Shown: piece after piece, positions 36,888-49,571 of the stretch
Numbering within the stretch: position 1 is the stretch's first letter
How the letters are laid out: every line of letters begins with the position of its first letter
From: Cymbidium sinense
Taxonomy: Eukaryota > Streptophyta > Magnoliopsida > Asparagales > Orchidaceae
DNA: 64,000 nucleotides
NCBI GenBank assembly: GCA_021442155.1
Contig: CM038222.1
Location: forward strand, 26,398,148-26,462,147
Direction: 5' to 3'
Translations under genes and position numbers: made by a program
Notes under the pieces: model-generated
Database searches by the model: none
Told to the model about the DNA's origin: nothing
What the model saw: the letters and a program-made list of their open reading frames with translations, nothing else

Positions 36888-39197
36888 AATTATGAAAATT
36901 TTATTACCACAAAGAAAAGGTACAAAGTATTGAGTGGCGGCAAATCTCTAAGCTAATGCTCAAATAGCTACATAAGGTGCTAAAGAGATAAGCCTCCTAA
37001 CTATTATAATAGTTAAGAAAAGCAAGCAAAGGAAAGGAAAAACACGAATCAAAAAATGAAAATCCGTGTAAGCAACAACAAGCTCCATCTGATCCTTTCG
37101 AAACTAGCATGATCCACCATGAATAGTCTCCTAACCTGTAAAATAGATCTAGAACATGCTTTTAAAATGATGAGTACAATCAATCAAGTAATAAATCAAG
37201 CATAAAGAGTAAGCATAAATAAAAGGAATAAGATAAAGAAAAGGCTCAGGCTCAGTTACGATCATCTCAATGAGCAATGCTATATGTAAGCATCCAAACT
37301 TTAGGTGAAAGGTTACAATTACATATAGCGCTACTAGCCAAAAGAAGAAAGAGTGGGAAACATCAAAGCGATCATTTCCAGCATACCTATTATAGCACGT
37401 TATCCAAGGACGATCATCGCGCCAGTCTACAAAATCCTCCAAATAGCAAATATAATCTCCAAACACCCAGTAATCAGAGTTTCCAAGCTTAATATGAAAG
37501 ATAAGGAGGTAATCCACCAGGATCGGAGCAAACCCAAAGGAGCACCACCAAAGCCACCACCAAGAATGGATATCAAAATCAATAGGGAAAACCTAATAAT
37601 ATGAGAGAAAGTACTAAACAGAGACAATCCAAAGGCAAAAGGAAACACATAAGTGGTAGGATCCTCCATCAAAGGATAGGCAAAGAGCCAATAGCAATAA
37701 GGCCCAATCTAGCAAGCTTAGATGGGATTAGGCGACAAGGCTACCACCAAAATAGGAAAGGGGGGAGGTTTAGCCACAGCCCATAAAGGAGAGTCCAAGC
37801 AGGAGAAAACTAGAAAAAAGAATCACAAGAAGATAAGCAACTGGTTCCCAACATAGTCACCAAAGAGCAGAAAAATTATGCCAAAACAAAGACTCCTTCA
37901 ATCAGCCTATAAAAACTCAAAGCAAACCACCTCAACAGCAGAAGATCCAAGTCATCAAACCCAGAACCATTAATATAAAATCCAACAACAGTCATCAAGT
38001 TACAAACATTAAAGATACCCAGGGAGATAAAAATAGATAGCAGCCGCCAATCCCAATCAAAGGATAAGAGAATCCAATTCAGAAAGAAAGATAGCAACAA
38101 AGATAAAATAAAATAAAATCTAGTGGGACAAAATACTGAATTGAAAAAATAATAGCAACACAGTTACCCAACACAATCGCCATCACCCAAGGCCAAATAA
38201 CAGCCAACCAGGAGTCATCAACCTGCCAATTCTGAACAAACCTAAAACCAAAACCTCAATAATACAGGAGAAGGACCAACCCATAACCAAAGGATACAAC
38301 AAACTAGAAATATCCATCCTCAAAACCAACCAAAGCAGAAACAAAGTAGGGGTAAAGAGCTACAAAAAAGTAGTTTTTAAAGCTAGAATAAAGCAGCAAA
38401 CAACCCTCAAAGCCACCTAGACCATCTTAGTAGCAGGAACAGTTGTAACAAAAATATGGCTACCAAAAACCACAATCCGATGAGCAATTCCCACCTAAGA
38501 ATCCCACACCCCAAACAGCAAAAGCAGGGGGGAAGTGATCACTTATGAGAAAGGGGGCTACCAAAAGCACTAGGTAGAACCACCCTAAACAAGAAGAAAT
38601 AAGTAGGCAATGAGTCATCCAGCCATTGAGAAAACACCCTAAAAAACTCAATAAAATAACCCCCAGAAAAGAGAACCAGATAACAAATCCATATTGAGCA
38701 ACACAACCCACGAAGGGATAACACCCACAGCCAGAATTCACAAGCAAGCCCAAACCAAACAAACTAGGCTGTAGAAAAATCTAACCAATAAAGAACCAAA
38801 GCTATAAATACTTAGAAAAGAGAACAAAAAAGCTAGGAAGAAAACCCTGCCCATCACCAAAACAACCTAAGCCCACCATAGCAATGGGAAAATAGGAAGA
38901 GATAATGACAACAACCAAAAGACAAGAAAAAACCAACAACCTCCACCTGCTGCAAATCTGACTACCACCTGAAAGAAAGACAAAACAAACCAGAAACTAA
39001 AAACTATAGTAGAAAACCAAAGTACGAAAAAATAACCCAAACTAAGCCAAAAAAAAAAAAAGGAAGAATTCATACTGGAGAACAAAATTAAATTTAGTTG
39101 AAGAGAAAATGTAAAACCAAATTAGTAGATAATAGATCCAATTCCAAGAAAAAATAACCACATAGAATAACCAAAACCACAAAGAAGGTAGGGAAGG
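36888..39197 (-). other. LINE A long 3' region
   Basis: About 2.3 kb between the ORF2 end and the A-rich tail, T/G-rich on the sense strand and A/C-rich on +. Hydrophobic readings (for example 38,762-38,460, 100 codons; 37,517-37,149, 122 codons) have no recognisable domain and look like translations of T-rich sequence. The last ~600 bp (to 37,430) are shared with the 45,034 copy. This is long for a plant L1 3' UTR. Confidence 0.7.
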
Positions 39198-42100
39198 CTA
39201 AAGGTTTTTAAGGTAAGGCAATCCAGTTTTATCTTGATTAATAAGACCCCTTAATAAGAATGGGAGATTTTCATTAGAAAACATTTGCAAACACAAAGAC
39301 TTGGCCCCCAAGTTGGTAAGAAAATCATCACAAGAATTGCCTTCTCTATAAATATGAGAAATTTGATAATCTAGATTAACAAGAAGACTCCTAGTATGAT
39401 TAAGCAAATAAAATACTTTGGCATTGCCATGGGAGTCAGACTTAAGTAAATCTAATAGAAGGAGAGCATCAACTTCAACCTAGATCTAATGAAAACCATT
39501 TTGTGAACAAATGGAAATGGCGTGATGAATGCCTTTAAGTTCAGCAAATAAAATAGAATAAGGATCTAAGGGGATAGTATAAATAGAAATTACCTTGCCA
39601 CTGTGATCTCTCAAAATCCCACCACAACCATAACAACCATTAGAGACTAAGCCATAAGTGTTAACCTTAATCCAATTATGATTAGGTTTAATCCAATAGA
39701 TAATTTTTTGGATGGAAGAAACATTACAAGTAGGAAGGTTAATCCCAAATTTCAAAGCCACAGACTTGTACCCTTTAAAATTAGAGTAAGTAAGAATATT
39801 GGGTTTAAAAAGAGACAAAATTTTGTAATTAGATCTAACAATGATTATAATTCATAGGAATATTATAGTGCTTTACATCATTTCTATCTATCCAAATATA
39901 CCCAAAGAATAGTAATAGCTAAGATAATTTTAACATGGCCCTTAAAAGTATGATAGAAATATGCTTCAAGGAGTTGCATAATAGAAAATGAGCCATTAAA
40001 ATGGAAAGTATTAAAAATATTATCATACCAGTTTCACAATCTAGCAGCAATAGGGCCATTCACAAAAACATAATCCACACTTTCAATGTGAAAGCAATAG
40101 TGACATTTAGAGGGGAGGTGGAATCCATTTTTTAAAAGAGTAGCATCTATAGGGATATAATGCTTAAGAATGCACAATGTTAAGACCGAAAACAAAGTAG
40201 GGACACTATTGATCCATACTTTAGTAAAAACCAAGGAATCTTTATATTTAACTCTGATAAAATGCAACACATCCTTAAAAACAAAATCTTCAAAAGAAGA
40301 AATTTTGAAAAGAATTTGGTCAGGTTCATTCGGGTGAGGGAAAATTTTAAGAATTTTTTTAATGATCACATTAGGGACGAGGTTATTTAATTGAGTCACA
40401 TCCCAATTACTATTAATAAGAAATTGATGAACCTTAAGCACCACAATAGAATGAGTATTAAAAAGGGGATCCATAGAGCCCTGACCAAGCCAATTATCTT
40501 TCCAAATAAATAAAGAACCAGAATTGAAACACCAAGAAATTAACTTCTCAATACTCCATTTGATACTACAAAGCCTTCTCCAAGCAGGAGAATCCCTAGA
40601 TATGAAAGCACAAATGAGATGGTATTTACCCTAACAATATTTAGAATTCATAAACATTGACCAATAGCTATTCTTATTTCTAAAGTTCCACCACATTTTA
40701 TTGGAAAAATAATTAATAGAATCTTCTAAGGTTTTGCAACACAAGCCACCTTCATTATTGGTACCACAACCGTTATGCTAATGTAATATTTTGGTAGATG
40801 CATTAGATCCCCAAAAAATTTGTTAAAAAGTCTATTAATCCTTTTAATAATAGAATGTGTAGGGACAATATTAGACAAGAGATACATAGGCAAAGAGCAA
40901 AGGGTACTTTTGATCGAGATAAGTCTATCACCAAAGAAGAGTAAATGTAATTCCCAAGAAGAGATTTTCTTATTTATTTTCTAAATAACTTCATCAAATA
41001 AAGAAGATCTTTTTTTTCCTCTATATAAGGGAGTCCCCAGGTATGTGATAGGGAGATTTTGATGAGAGAAGCCCATAATAGTCGATAACATTGATCTTAG
41101 AATACAAGATAGAAGAGCTAGTAATAAAACAACTTTATCGATTGATATTCAAGCCCTTTACCAAAGTGATTTAAGAACTTACCTAATTTTTTAATGTAAT
41201 GAGTCAAGGCAATGCAAAATATATGAAATCATTAAAACTAAGATGAGAGATGGGAAACCCAACAATGGTTCTGTAGAAAATGTGAGGCATTCTACTAAAC
41301 ATATGCTCAAGACATCTAGAAAGATATTCCATGATAATAATGAAAAGAGCATGAGAAAGAGGGTCACCTTGCCTTAGCCCATGAGAAGAGGAGAAAAACC
41401 CATACATTTCACCATTAAAAAGAATAGAAAACAAAGAATTCCCTGTCCCATTATTAATTAAAGTAATAAATTAATCTTAAAACCTAAATAATGCTAGAAT
41501 ATTTTAAAGGAAAACCGAACCAATATTATCATAGGCTTTGGAAATGTCAAGTTTAAAAAGTATCTTACCACCTCATACTTTGGCATTCAAATTATCAATC
41601 ATCTCTTGGGCTGATAGAACATTATTAGTAATGGATTGCCCTTTTGACAAAATTGGTTTGATTGGGAGAGATAATTTAGGGAGCAAGATACTCAATCTTT
41701 TAGCCAAATTCTTATAGATAAGTTTATTAAACAAAAAGAGTAAAGGCTAATTGGCTTAAAATCACTTCAAACTTCAAGATTGTCTTTTTTAGGAAGTAAC
41801 ATAATGGAAGTGCTAGAAAAAAAATTTAGGGAGGATACTACCCTTAAAAAAAAAATTCAAGAACTGGTTCAATAAGGTCCTCTTTAATGACAAGCTAACA
41901 TTTTTGGGAAAAAAGTGTAGTATAACCATCAGGCCTAGCCATAGTGTTTTTATTCATACTCTACAAAATATTAGCAATTTTGATCTCAAAAGGTAAGCAA
42001 GAAAGCATATTGTTATCCTCATTAGAGATAAAAAAGAAGAAATAACTTCAGACAAGAAATATCTTCATAAGCAACATTTTTTGCTTAGAAGCTCTTTATA

Positions 42101-43270
42101 AAAAAAGGACACATAATCAATAAGCTCATTTTATCCAACACCAAGACTCATCATCAATTTTAATTTTATGAATGTCATTTATAGCCTTTTTCTTTTAACC
42201 ATTGCATGGAAATATTTAATATTGTGCTCACTATGAGAGATCCATTTCATATAAGCTTTTTTTGAGCAATAGGTCTCCTCCAAATCTTCAAAACATGTTA
42301 ACCTATCTTTAGCTTGTGCCAACATCAAAATTTTAGAAGGATAATTAACAACAGCTTCTTCCAAAGGATCACCTCATTCTCCATTTTATTAATATTAGCA
42401 AAAAAATTCTTAAAATAGTGCTTATTATGCCAAGAAAGGCATTGTTTAATTCTTTTTAATTTGAACCACAATCTCTTCATCCAATAAATAGTGTCATCCA
42501 TATGGAGAGGTTCTACCCAATTACTAGCAACATTATTGAAAAATCTATCATCCATTCGCCACATATTTTGGAAATGAAAAGGAGTAAGAGAGAAGGATTT
42601 ATTAACATTAAAATTAACATTGATAAGCAAGGGAGAATGGTCAGATAGGGTTCTACATAAGTGTTCCACAGAAGTAATATGGAAAAGATTAATCCATGGA
42701 TGATTAAAAAGAACCCTATCGAGCCTTTGCCAGAGTCTATAATTATTCTAAGTAAACTGAGAACCAGTAAAGCCAATGTCAGTAAAATGACATTCAAGGA
42801 TCATGTTATTAAAATCTTTCATAGAGAATAAGTTACGAGCATTGCCACAACTACATTCGGAGGAAGAGGAGATAGTATTAAAATCTCCACCCACAAACCA
42901 AGGGATGTCAATAGAAGAAGAAAAGCTAATAAGTTTCTCCCAAAGAATGCGACTACAATTCTTATTACAAGAAGCATAAACAAATGAACCAAATTATTAT
43001 AAGTAATCTTAACATTGACAACTTAGGATAAATCATCCAAAATCTATAGAACATAATGAATATTCCAAAAAATCCAAATTTTATTGCTAGAGTTTGTAAA
43101 AAAGTTACTAAAGCCAATCAATCTAGTAACATGAGGAATGTTAGATGGAAGAATTAAGGGTTCCAAGATAGTCAGGAAGGAAATGTTATGAGTACGAACT
43201 AATTTTCAAATTCTATTATGAATAGAGAGGGTACCAATCCTTCTCACATTTCAAATTAAGAAAGAAACCA
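39198..43270 (-). pseudogene. LINE A ORF2: endonuclease / reverse transcriptase / RNase H
   Basis: Start ATG at 43,270 (MVSFLI). The apurinic-type endonuclease runs to about 42,500. Its opening W-N motif has TGA for Trp and another TGA follows, but GGDFN is kept near 42,890. Reverse transcriptase: KLDISKAYDN at about 41,560-41,530 and GLRQGDPL at about 41,380-41,358. The catalytic F/Y-A-D-D is degraded to F-N-D-F at about 41,236, and a thumb motif (LISIKSTLCSLPMYLL) lies near 40,900. zf-RVT is at 40,474-40,034 (KCHYCFHIES). RNase H at about 39,720-39,200 has the first catalytic Asp changed to Tyr (NTYG) but keeps the REGN...DD end. About 1,357 codons long, normal for plant L1 ORF2. At least the RT and RNase H would be inactive. 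Confidence 0.9.
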
Positions 43271-43485
43271 TTTATTTTTAAGCAGAAGATCTAGATCTAA
43301 TTATTCTAGCAAAATTCAGAAGTTGGGTTTTAGGAGTTTTTTTTTCTAAAAATAGTTTGGAACTTTTTATTCATATCCACTACATCACCATCTGAAATAG
43401 ATTGTTCAGGAATTTTTTTGGAGGAGGTTTGTACATTTAAAGCAACATTACAAGCAACTTCACCCACTTTCAAATCAATATTAGG

Positions 43486-44739
43486 TTAAATTGTCATAAT
43501 AGAGAGAAGGTCAACATTGGAAGAGGAGGAAGGAGAAGAATTAGAGTCGTTTAAACCACAAGTACCTAAGTCAGTATTAGTGCTCTTTTCATTACTTTGA
43601 TCACCATTCAAACCCACATCTAAGATCATATTTTCACCAATTAAAGCAGGTATAGAAGCAGGAATTGAATCATTTGAAACAAAATCATTATCCATAAGTT
43701 TAGAGAACATATTATTATCCATATTATTACTAATATTGGGAGCATTCAAATTTAATGAACCATTGAGGGGTAAAGCATCCATATTAGCATGATTAACATC
43801 CAAAAATTGATGAGGCTTAAGAGCCACAGCATTCTCCACAAGGTCAGTGAATGAATCAAGAGATTGTTTCTCGATTTCAGTTAAAGAATTATCCATAGGG
43901 CCAAATTTATGTGCTTTAATCGAGGGCACCTTAAGGTTGGGATCCAAGTTAGTTTTAATCAATTTTAACTTCTTAAGGTGAGGATGCACCATAAAACAAT
44001 TCGAAAATACATGACCATGAATTTTACAGTGGGAACAAAAGACTAGAAATTTCTCAAATTTCACTGTTTACAAATAGCCATATTTCTTTGAACCTAGCTA
44101 GATTTCCTTAGGGAAGTTTTTAATTATATCTAACTCGACTAGAATCTGAGCCACAGAGGGATGACTATTAGAAGTAGTCACTTGATCAACTTGAAGAGGA
44201 TGATCGAACAATGCACGCACCAGAGAAATAACTTGATGATTAATGAAATTGACATGCAAATTGGGAAGAGAGATCCATATAGGAACAATAAGAGATTCCT
44301 TCTTAATATCAAATAGTGGCATCAATTTCAACAATCTCATTTGATAGTTGAAAACAAAATATGAGCGACAAGAAAAAAACATGTGAGTAGTCCAAATTAT
44401 TGGAAAGTTGGATCAAAATGTGATGGTAATCAATCAATCCAATAGAAAAAATTCCAAAAGCTTCAAACTATGGAAGAAAGATCGAATATTCTCCAAGGTA
44501 GGATGACATAAAGCAAAATTATCCACCAACGTAAATTGAAAAGGCTTCACAAGCCTTTCCACAACCTAATAAAAACACATTATCGAGGGCACACCCCAGA
44601 AGGAAGTTGAAGAATGGTCGATAGACTCATCAGCACAATTAGCCTTACTAGCAAGAACATCCTTGAATGATTTCAAAGCTATCGATTGATTTATGCTAGA
44701 ATCCCCCAAAGAGCCATTATCTTTGGTGGGAGTAGCCAT
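43486..44739 (-). pseudogene. LINE A ORF1: DUF4283 / zinc-knuckle RNA-binding protein
   Basis: The likely start is ATG at 44,739 (MATPTKDNG), followed by the KSFKDVLAS motif typical of plant LINE ORF1. A TAG at about 44,566 and frameshifts interrupt it. A DUF4283 stretch follows at 44,382-44,098 (PLFDIKKESLIVPIWISLPN ... HPSVAQILVELD). Then a CCHC zinc knuckle C-x2-C-x4-H-x4-C lies at about 44,037-43,996 (CSHCKIHGHVFSNC), intact within a 192-codon open frame ending at 43,486. In the family this protein coats LINE RNA and takes it to the nucleus. The C-terminal part is Asn/Asp/Ser-rich. Decayed, but unambiguous by domain order. Confidence 0.85.
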
Positions 44740-44955
44740 ATTAACAGGATTTCCCCACCAAGAAGCATAAATTGCAGCCATAATCAATAGAGGGACATGG
44801 CACGAGTAGTTGAATGCCAAACAAGCCGGCCCAGATGGAAGCAACAGCCAGATTTGCCATAAAAAACCCACAAAGGAGATGTGCCTCCACAAGGGAAACA
44901 AAACTGTCTAGAGCACCAAAATAGTAGAGGATAGAGAAGATGCTCAAGCAAATTA

Positions 44956-45033
44956 GGTTTTTTGGTTTTAGGGTTTATGGTTTAGGGTTTATGGTTTATG
45001 ATTTAGGGTTTAAGGTTTACGATTTATGGTTTT
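44956..45033 (-). repeat. Short TTTAGGG spacer between two LINEs
   Basis: About 80 bp of TTTAGGG-derived units separating the 5' end of LINE A from the 3' tail of LINE A'. It shows the two are separate insertions into the array rather than one rearranged element. Confidence 0.8.
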
Positions 45034-46455
45034 TTTAGGGAAATTAGGGAAATTTTATTGCCATAAAGAAAAAGTATAAAGTTTTTAGAGGGGGTAAATC
45101 TCTAAGCTAATGCTCAAGAGCTACAATAAATCTAAAGAGATAAACCCCTAACTATTACAATAATATAGGAAAGAAAGCAAAAGAAAAAAATTAAAGTAAA
45201 AAAATCCATGTGAGCGACAAACTTCATTTGCTCATCGATACACAAGATCCACCTACAAGACTCTCCCAACCTATAAAATAAATCTACAACATACTTTTGA
45301 AAGGATGAGTACAATTAAGCAAGCATAAAAAGTAAGAGCAAATAAAAGGAATAAAGTACAGAAAAGGCTTAGGCTCAGTTACAATCATCTCAAGGAGCAA
45401 CACTATTTGTAAGCATCCAAAATTCAAGAGAAGGGTTTCAATTACATATAGCTCTACCAGCCAAAAGAAGAATGAGTGGGAAACATCAAGGCAATCATAG
45501 CTAGCATACCTCATGTAGCCCATCATCCAAAAGTCATCATCAACAAGGCTACAAAATCCTCAAACAAAACATTACCACCAAGCTAGGAACAACCAAGCCC
45601 AATAAGGTAGATAATCAACCAACCATCAGGGATATCAATAATATAGTAGGAGCACCACCAAATCCACCACAAAAGAAGAATAACAAAATCAAAAGGAGCA
45701 ATCATCATGATAGGGGTAACAACACAAACCAGAGACAAATAAGGGAAAAAAAACACACATGTTCGTATCCTCTACCAACAAAGCAGAAAAAAAGAGCTAA
45801 TAAAAACTTCCAGCCTAACTGCAAAAGGGGTGGACACCAAGGCTGCCACTTAAATAGGAAAAAGGGGGTTAGCTGCAGCCAAGAGAGAAAAAAATAAAGC
45901 AAGAAGAAACCAAAAATATAGATAAAAAAAATAACACAAGCAAGTTCCTAGAACATTCACCAAAGGAGCAGGAAAAATTATCTAAAATAGCCACCCCTCC
46001 AACCAACCCAGTCAGCCAATAAAACCAACCAAACTAGCAAGCCAACATATCCTCCTAGCCAACCACCATAGTAGCAAAAGACCCAAGTCAGTGTGAGGAC
46101 CAACAGTAGTCATCAAGCCAAAATCACCCAAGATACCCAGGGAATGGGTAAAAGTAGACATTAGCCACCAAACCAAGGCAAAAGAAAATCTAATCTAGGT
46201 ATGTTGAACAACCGACCAAAGACAAAAGGTATAAATCTAAGAGAAAGAGACCAATAATAGCAGTAATAATAAAGGCACCCAACCAAGACACACCAACACA
46301 GGGAAACTAATAATACAAAATAGCCTTGACCAATCTAGAATAATACCCAAACCCAAACCACTTTGCGAAAGAGGAAGGCCAATACAGGAGGAGGTCAAAA
46401 CCATAACCAAAAGGAACATAATAAAATAAATGAAACCAACCACGAAGCCCTAGCG
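45034..46455 (-). mobile_element. LINE A' (5'-truncated, same family)
   Basis: Only the 3' region of the LINE A family. 45,050-45,540 aligns with 36,888-37,420 of LINE A (shared AAGCTAATGCTCAA, AGGCTCAGTTAC, GAGTGGGAAACATCAA). The tail on its own strand is CCCTAATTTCCCTAAAAAAA. It breaks off at about 46,455 into TTTAGGG repeat, the usual 5' truncation of LINEs. No ORF2 sequence remains. Same orientation as LINE A. Confidence 0.85.
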
Positions 46456-47398
46456 AACAAAATAGAGATTTATGTTTTAGTTTAGGTTTTTATTTTATTT
46501 TATTTATTTTTATTTAGGTTTAGGTTTTTTATTTATTTTATTTTTAGGTTTTATTTAGTTTAAGTTTAGGTTTGTTGCTTTTTTAGGGTTTAGGGTTTAC
46601 GATTTAGGGTTTAGGGTTTTAGGGTTTAGGGTTTTAAGGTTTAGGGTTTATGATCATGGTTTAGGGTTTAGGATTTAGTGTTTAGGGTTTAGTGTTTAAG
46701 GTTTAGGGTTGTAGATTTTAGGGATTAGGGTTTAGGATTTAGGGTTTAGGGTTTAGGGTTTTAGGGTTTAGGGTTTAGGGTTTTAGGTTTAGGGTTTAGG
46801 GTTTAGGATTATTTATTTATTTATTTTTATTTTTTTCTTTTCAATTATTTTAAATTAAGTAAACTAGTAGGTTTAAGTTTATTTAGTTTTTATAGTTTAT
46901 TTTTTTATTTATTTTAGCTTATTTTTTATTTTTAGTTAGGTTTATTTTTATTTTTATTTATTTTAGTTTATTTATTTTAGGTTTATTTATTTTAGTTTAT
47001 TTTTTAGGGTTAGGTTTCACTTTAGGTTTATTTTTAGTTTAGTTATATTTTTATTTTATTTTTTAGGTTTAGGTTTTATATTTTATTTTTAGGTTTAAGT
47101 TTATATTTTTATTTTATTGTTTCAGGTTGAGGTTTTAGGTTTTTATTTTAGGTTTATTTTTTAGGTATTATTTTTTAGTTTAAGTTTATTTTATTTTATT
47201 TTGGTTTATGTTTAGGTTTATGTTTTATTTATTTTAGTTTAGTTTATATTAGTTTAGGTTTAAGTTTATTTTATTTTTAATTTAATTTAGGTTTAAGCTT
47301 ATTTTATTTTTAATTTAGGTTTTTGGTGTTTAGGGTTTAGGGTTTAGGTTGTTGGTCTAGGGTTCAAGTTTTAATATAGGGTTTAGAATTTTTGGTTT
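46456..47398 (-). repeat. TTTAGGG/T-rich satellite
   Basis: T-rich words at 46,475-46,575, TTTAGGG block 46,580-46,805, marker AAATTAAGTAAACTAGTAGG at about 46,851, and a T-rich block to about 47,320. No gene seen. Confidence 0.87.
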
Positions 47399-47883
47399 AT
47401 TTTTTAAGAGAGAACAAATTCAGATTTGACATTTCTTTTATTCAATTTCATCAACCAAGTAACATACCAAGTTTTCTATGACACAAATAATGACTTAGAT
47501 AAATAATGAGCTCGCATAGAGTAATTCAAGAACCTTAGATAACTAGAATCGTCTTTATAGTAAAGATAATTCCATAAGCAGCAGATCGGATAAGCCATTC
47601 TTTAGTTTCTCCAGTTCCCATCAAAACCACCCTGGCCTCTCGAGTAGCGGGATCCACCATCATATCCTCGATCTCTCCCTCCACCATCACCATGGCTGTA
47701 ACCTCCTTCACTTTTCCCACCTCCACAACCACCACTGGTTTGACCATCTCCTCCACATCCACCAGCACCTCGAGATTCCCCACAACCACTACGGTAAGCG
47801 CTACCTCCGCCTTCTCCTTCACCGCAAGATCTAGACTAAGCTTTCTTGACAGTGATGTTCCCATCGTCGTGGTTCTGTCCATT
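47399..47883 (-). pseudogene. GR-RBP retrocopy 14, full frame with a single internal stop
   Basis: Minus strand from 47,883: NGQNHDDGNITVKKA, then the shared TAG at 47,838-47,836. After that come 77 open sense codons through the glycine tail (SRSCGEGEGGG ... RDRGYDGGSRYSRGQGGFDGNWRN) to TAA at 47,604-47,602. There is no indel relative to the consensus over all 94 codons. 3' UTR and terminal A-run lie at about 47,599-47,399. The most complete copy in the window, though still without an RRM N-terminus or an in-frame ATG start. It stands alone between two LINE insertions. Confidence 0.88.
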
Positions 47884-49567
47884 CTTAAGATTTAGGTTTA
47901 CTTTTAGGTTTATTAGGATTTTAGCTTTAGGTTTATTTTTTAATTTATTTAGTTACTTTAGGTTTAGGTTAAGGGTTTAGGGTTAGGTTTTAATTATTTT
48001 GGTTTAGTTTATTTTAGTTTAGATTTAGGTTTCGTTTATTTTGTTTTCATTTTAGGTTTAGGGTTTTTTCAGTTTAGGGTTTATGTTTCATTTTCATTTT
48101 CTTTTTAGGTTTTATTTTTATGTTTACTTTTTTAGTTTAGGTATTTATTTAGTTGTTGTTTTATTTTATTTTTATTTTATATTTAGGTTTTCTTTTATTA
48201 AGGTTTTTTATTCTTAGGTTTATCGTAATTTTAGTTTAGTTTAAGTTTTTTTCTTGATTATTTTATTTTTTATTTTATTTTTTAGGTTTATATTTAAGTT
48301 TAGTTTAGATTTTTTATTTTATTTATTTATTTTATTTAGGTTTAGTTTTTTTATTTATTTTATTTTAAGGTTTTATTTAGTTTAGGTTTAGGTTTTTAGC
48401 TTTTTAGGGTTTAGCATTTAGGGTTTAGGGTTTAGGGTTTTAGGGTTTATGGTTTTAAGGTTTAGGGTTTATGGTGATGGTTTAGAGTTTAAGGTTTAGG
48501 GTTCAGGGTTTAAAGTTTAGGGTTTAGGGTTTAGGGTTTAGGGTTTAAGGTTTAAGGTTTAGGGTTTAGGGTTAGCTTAGGGTTTAAGGCAAGTTTAAGA
48601 TTTAGGGTTTAGGTTTTAGGGTTTAGGGTTTAGGGTTTGGGGTTTAGGGATTTTTAGGGTTGTAGGTTTTAAGTTGTTGGTTTAGGGTTAGTTTTATGGA
48701 TTAAGGTTTATGATTTAGGGTTTAGGATTTAAAGTTTAGAGTTTAGAGATTTAAAAAAAAATGAGGTAAACTGGTAGGTTTAGTTTTCTTTAGTTTATTT
48801 AGTTTATCCTTTATTTATTTTATGTTTCTTTATTTTATTTTTTTATTTTATTTTAGTTTATTATTTAGGATTATGTTTAGGTTTATGTTTTATTTTTAGT
48901 TTAGTTTTATTTTTATTTTATTTTTTAGGTTTAGGTTTGATTTATAATTTTAAGGTTTAGGTTTAGGTTTTTATTTAATTTTTGTAGATTTAGGTTTTAG
49001 CAATTTATTTTATGTTTGTTTTAGGTTTTATTTTTTAGTTTAGGTTTAGCATTATTCTTAGTTTATTTTATTTGATTTAGTTTAGGGTTTAGAATTAATT
49101 TATCTTAGGTTTTGGTTTAGGTTTTATTTGTTTTAGGTTTTGGTTTCAGTTTAGTTTATTTAGTTTAGGGTTTAGGTTTTTTTTTGGTTTATTTTTTAGG
49201 TTAATGTTTTTATTTAGCTTTTATTTTATTTTATTTTAGCTTTTTTTATTTTTATTTTACATATAGTTTTTATTATTTTTAGGTCTTTTATTTACATTTT
49301 TATTTTTATTTTTTTATTTTATTGTATTTAGGTTTAGGTTTTTTATTTATTTTATTTATATGTTTTATTTAGTTTAGATTTAGGTTTTAGGTTTTTAGGA
49401 TTTAGGGTTTAAGGTTTAGGGTTTAGGGTTTAGGGTTTAGAGTTTATGGTTTGGGGTTTAGGGTTTAGGGTTTAGGGTAATAGATCTTAGGAATTAGTGT
49501 TTAGGGTTTAGGGTTTAGGGTTTAGGGTTTAGGGTTTAGGGATTTTTTATTTATTTATTTTTATTTT
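47884..49567 (-). repeat. TTTAGGG/T-rich satellite
   Basis: The pre-GRP motif (inverted) lies near 47,935, T-rich blocks at 47,985-48,400 and 48,785-49,390, and a marker (GAGGTAAACTGGTAGG) at about 48,763. TTTAGGG blocks are at 48,405-48,750 and 49,395-49,540; the latter has one of the longest perfect runs, about six to seven units. No gene seen. Confidence 0.88.
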
Positions 49568-49571
49568 TTTA

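Larger units (their letters stand above)
36828..44955 (-). mobile_element. LINE A (plant L1-type, near full length, dead)
   Basis: Non-LTR retrotransposon on the minus strand, about 8.1 kb, inserted in TTTAGGG satellite. In order: 5' leader about 200 bp, ORF1 (44,739-43,486), ORF2 (43,270-39,198), an unusually long 3' region (39,197-36,888) and an A-rich tail (T-rich on +, 36,828-36,888). The 3' end on its own strand reads TAATAAAATTTTCATAATTT, then CCTAAAATAAAA, merging into CCCTAAA. The 3' end family is shared with the copies at 45,034 and 49,568. No certain target-site duplication can be recognised because both flanks are repeat. Both ORFs carry several stops and frameshifts. Confidence 0.9.

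Noticed and set aside
37277..37786. Plus-strand ORFs in the 3' region of LINE A
   Set aside because: Antisense to the LINE, without recognisable motifs.
44741..44947. Upstream overlapping ORF before LINE A ORF1
   Set aside because: Lies in the LINE leader; the MATPT start at 44,739 fits ORF1 better and the reading has no domain.
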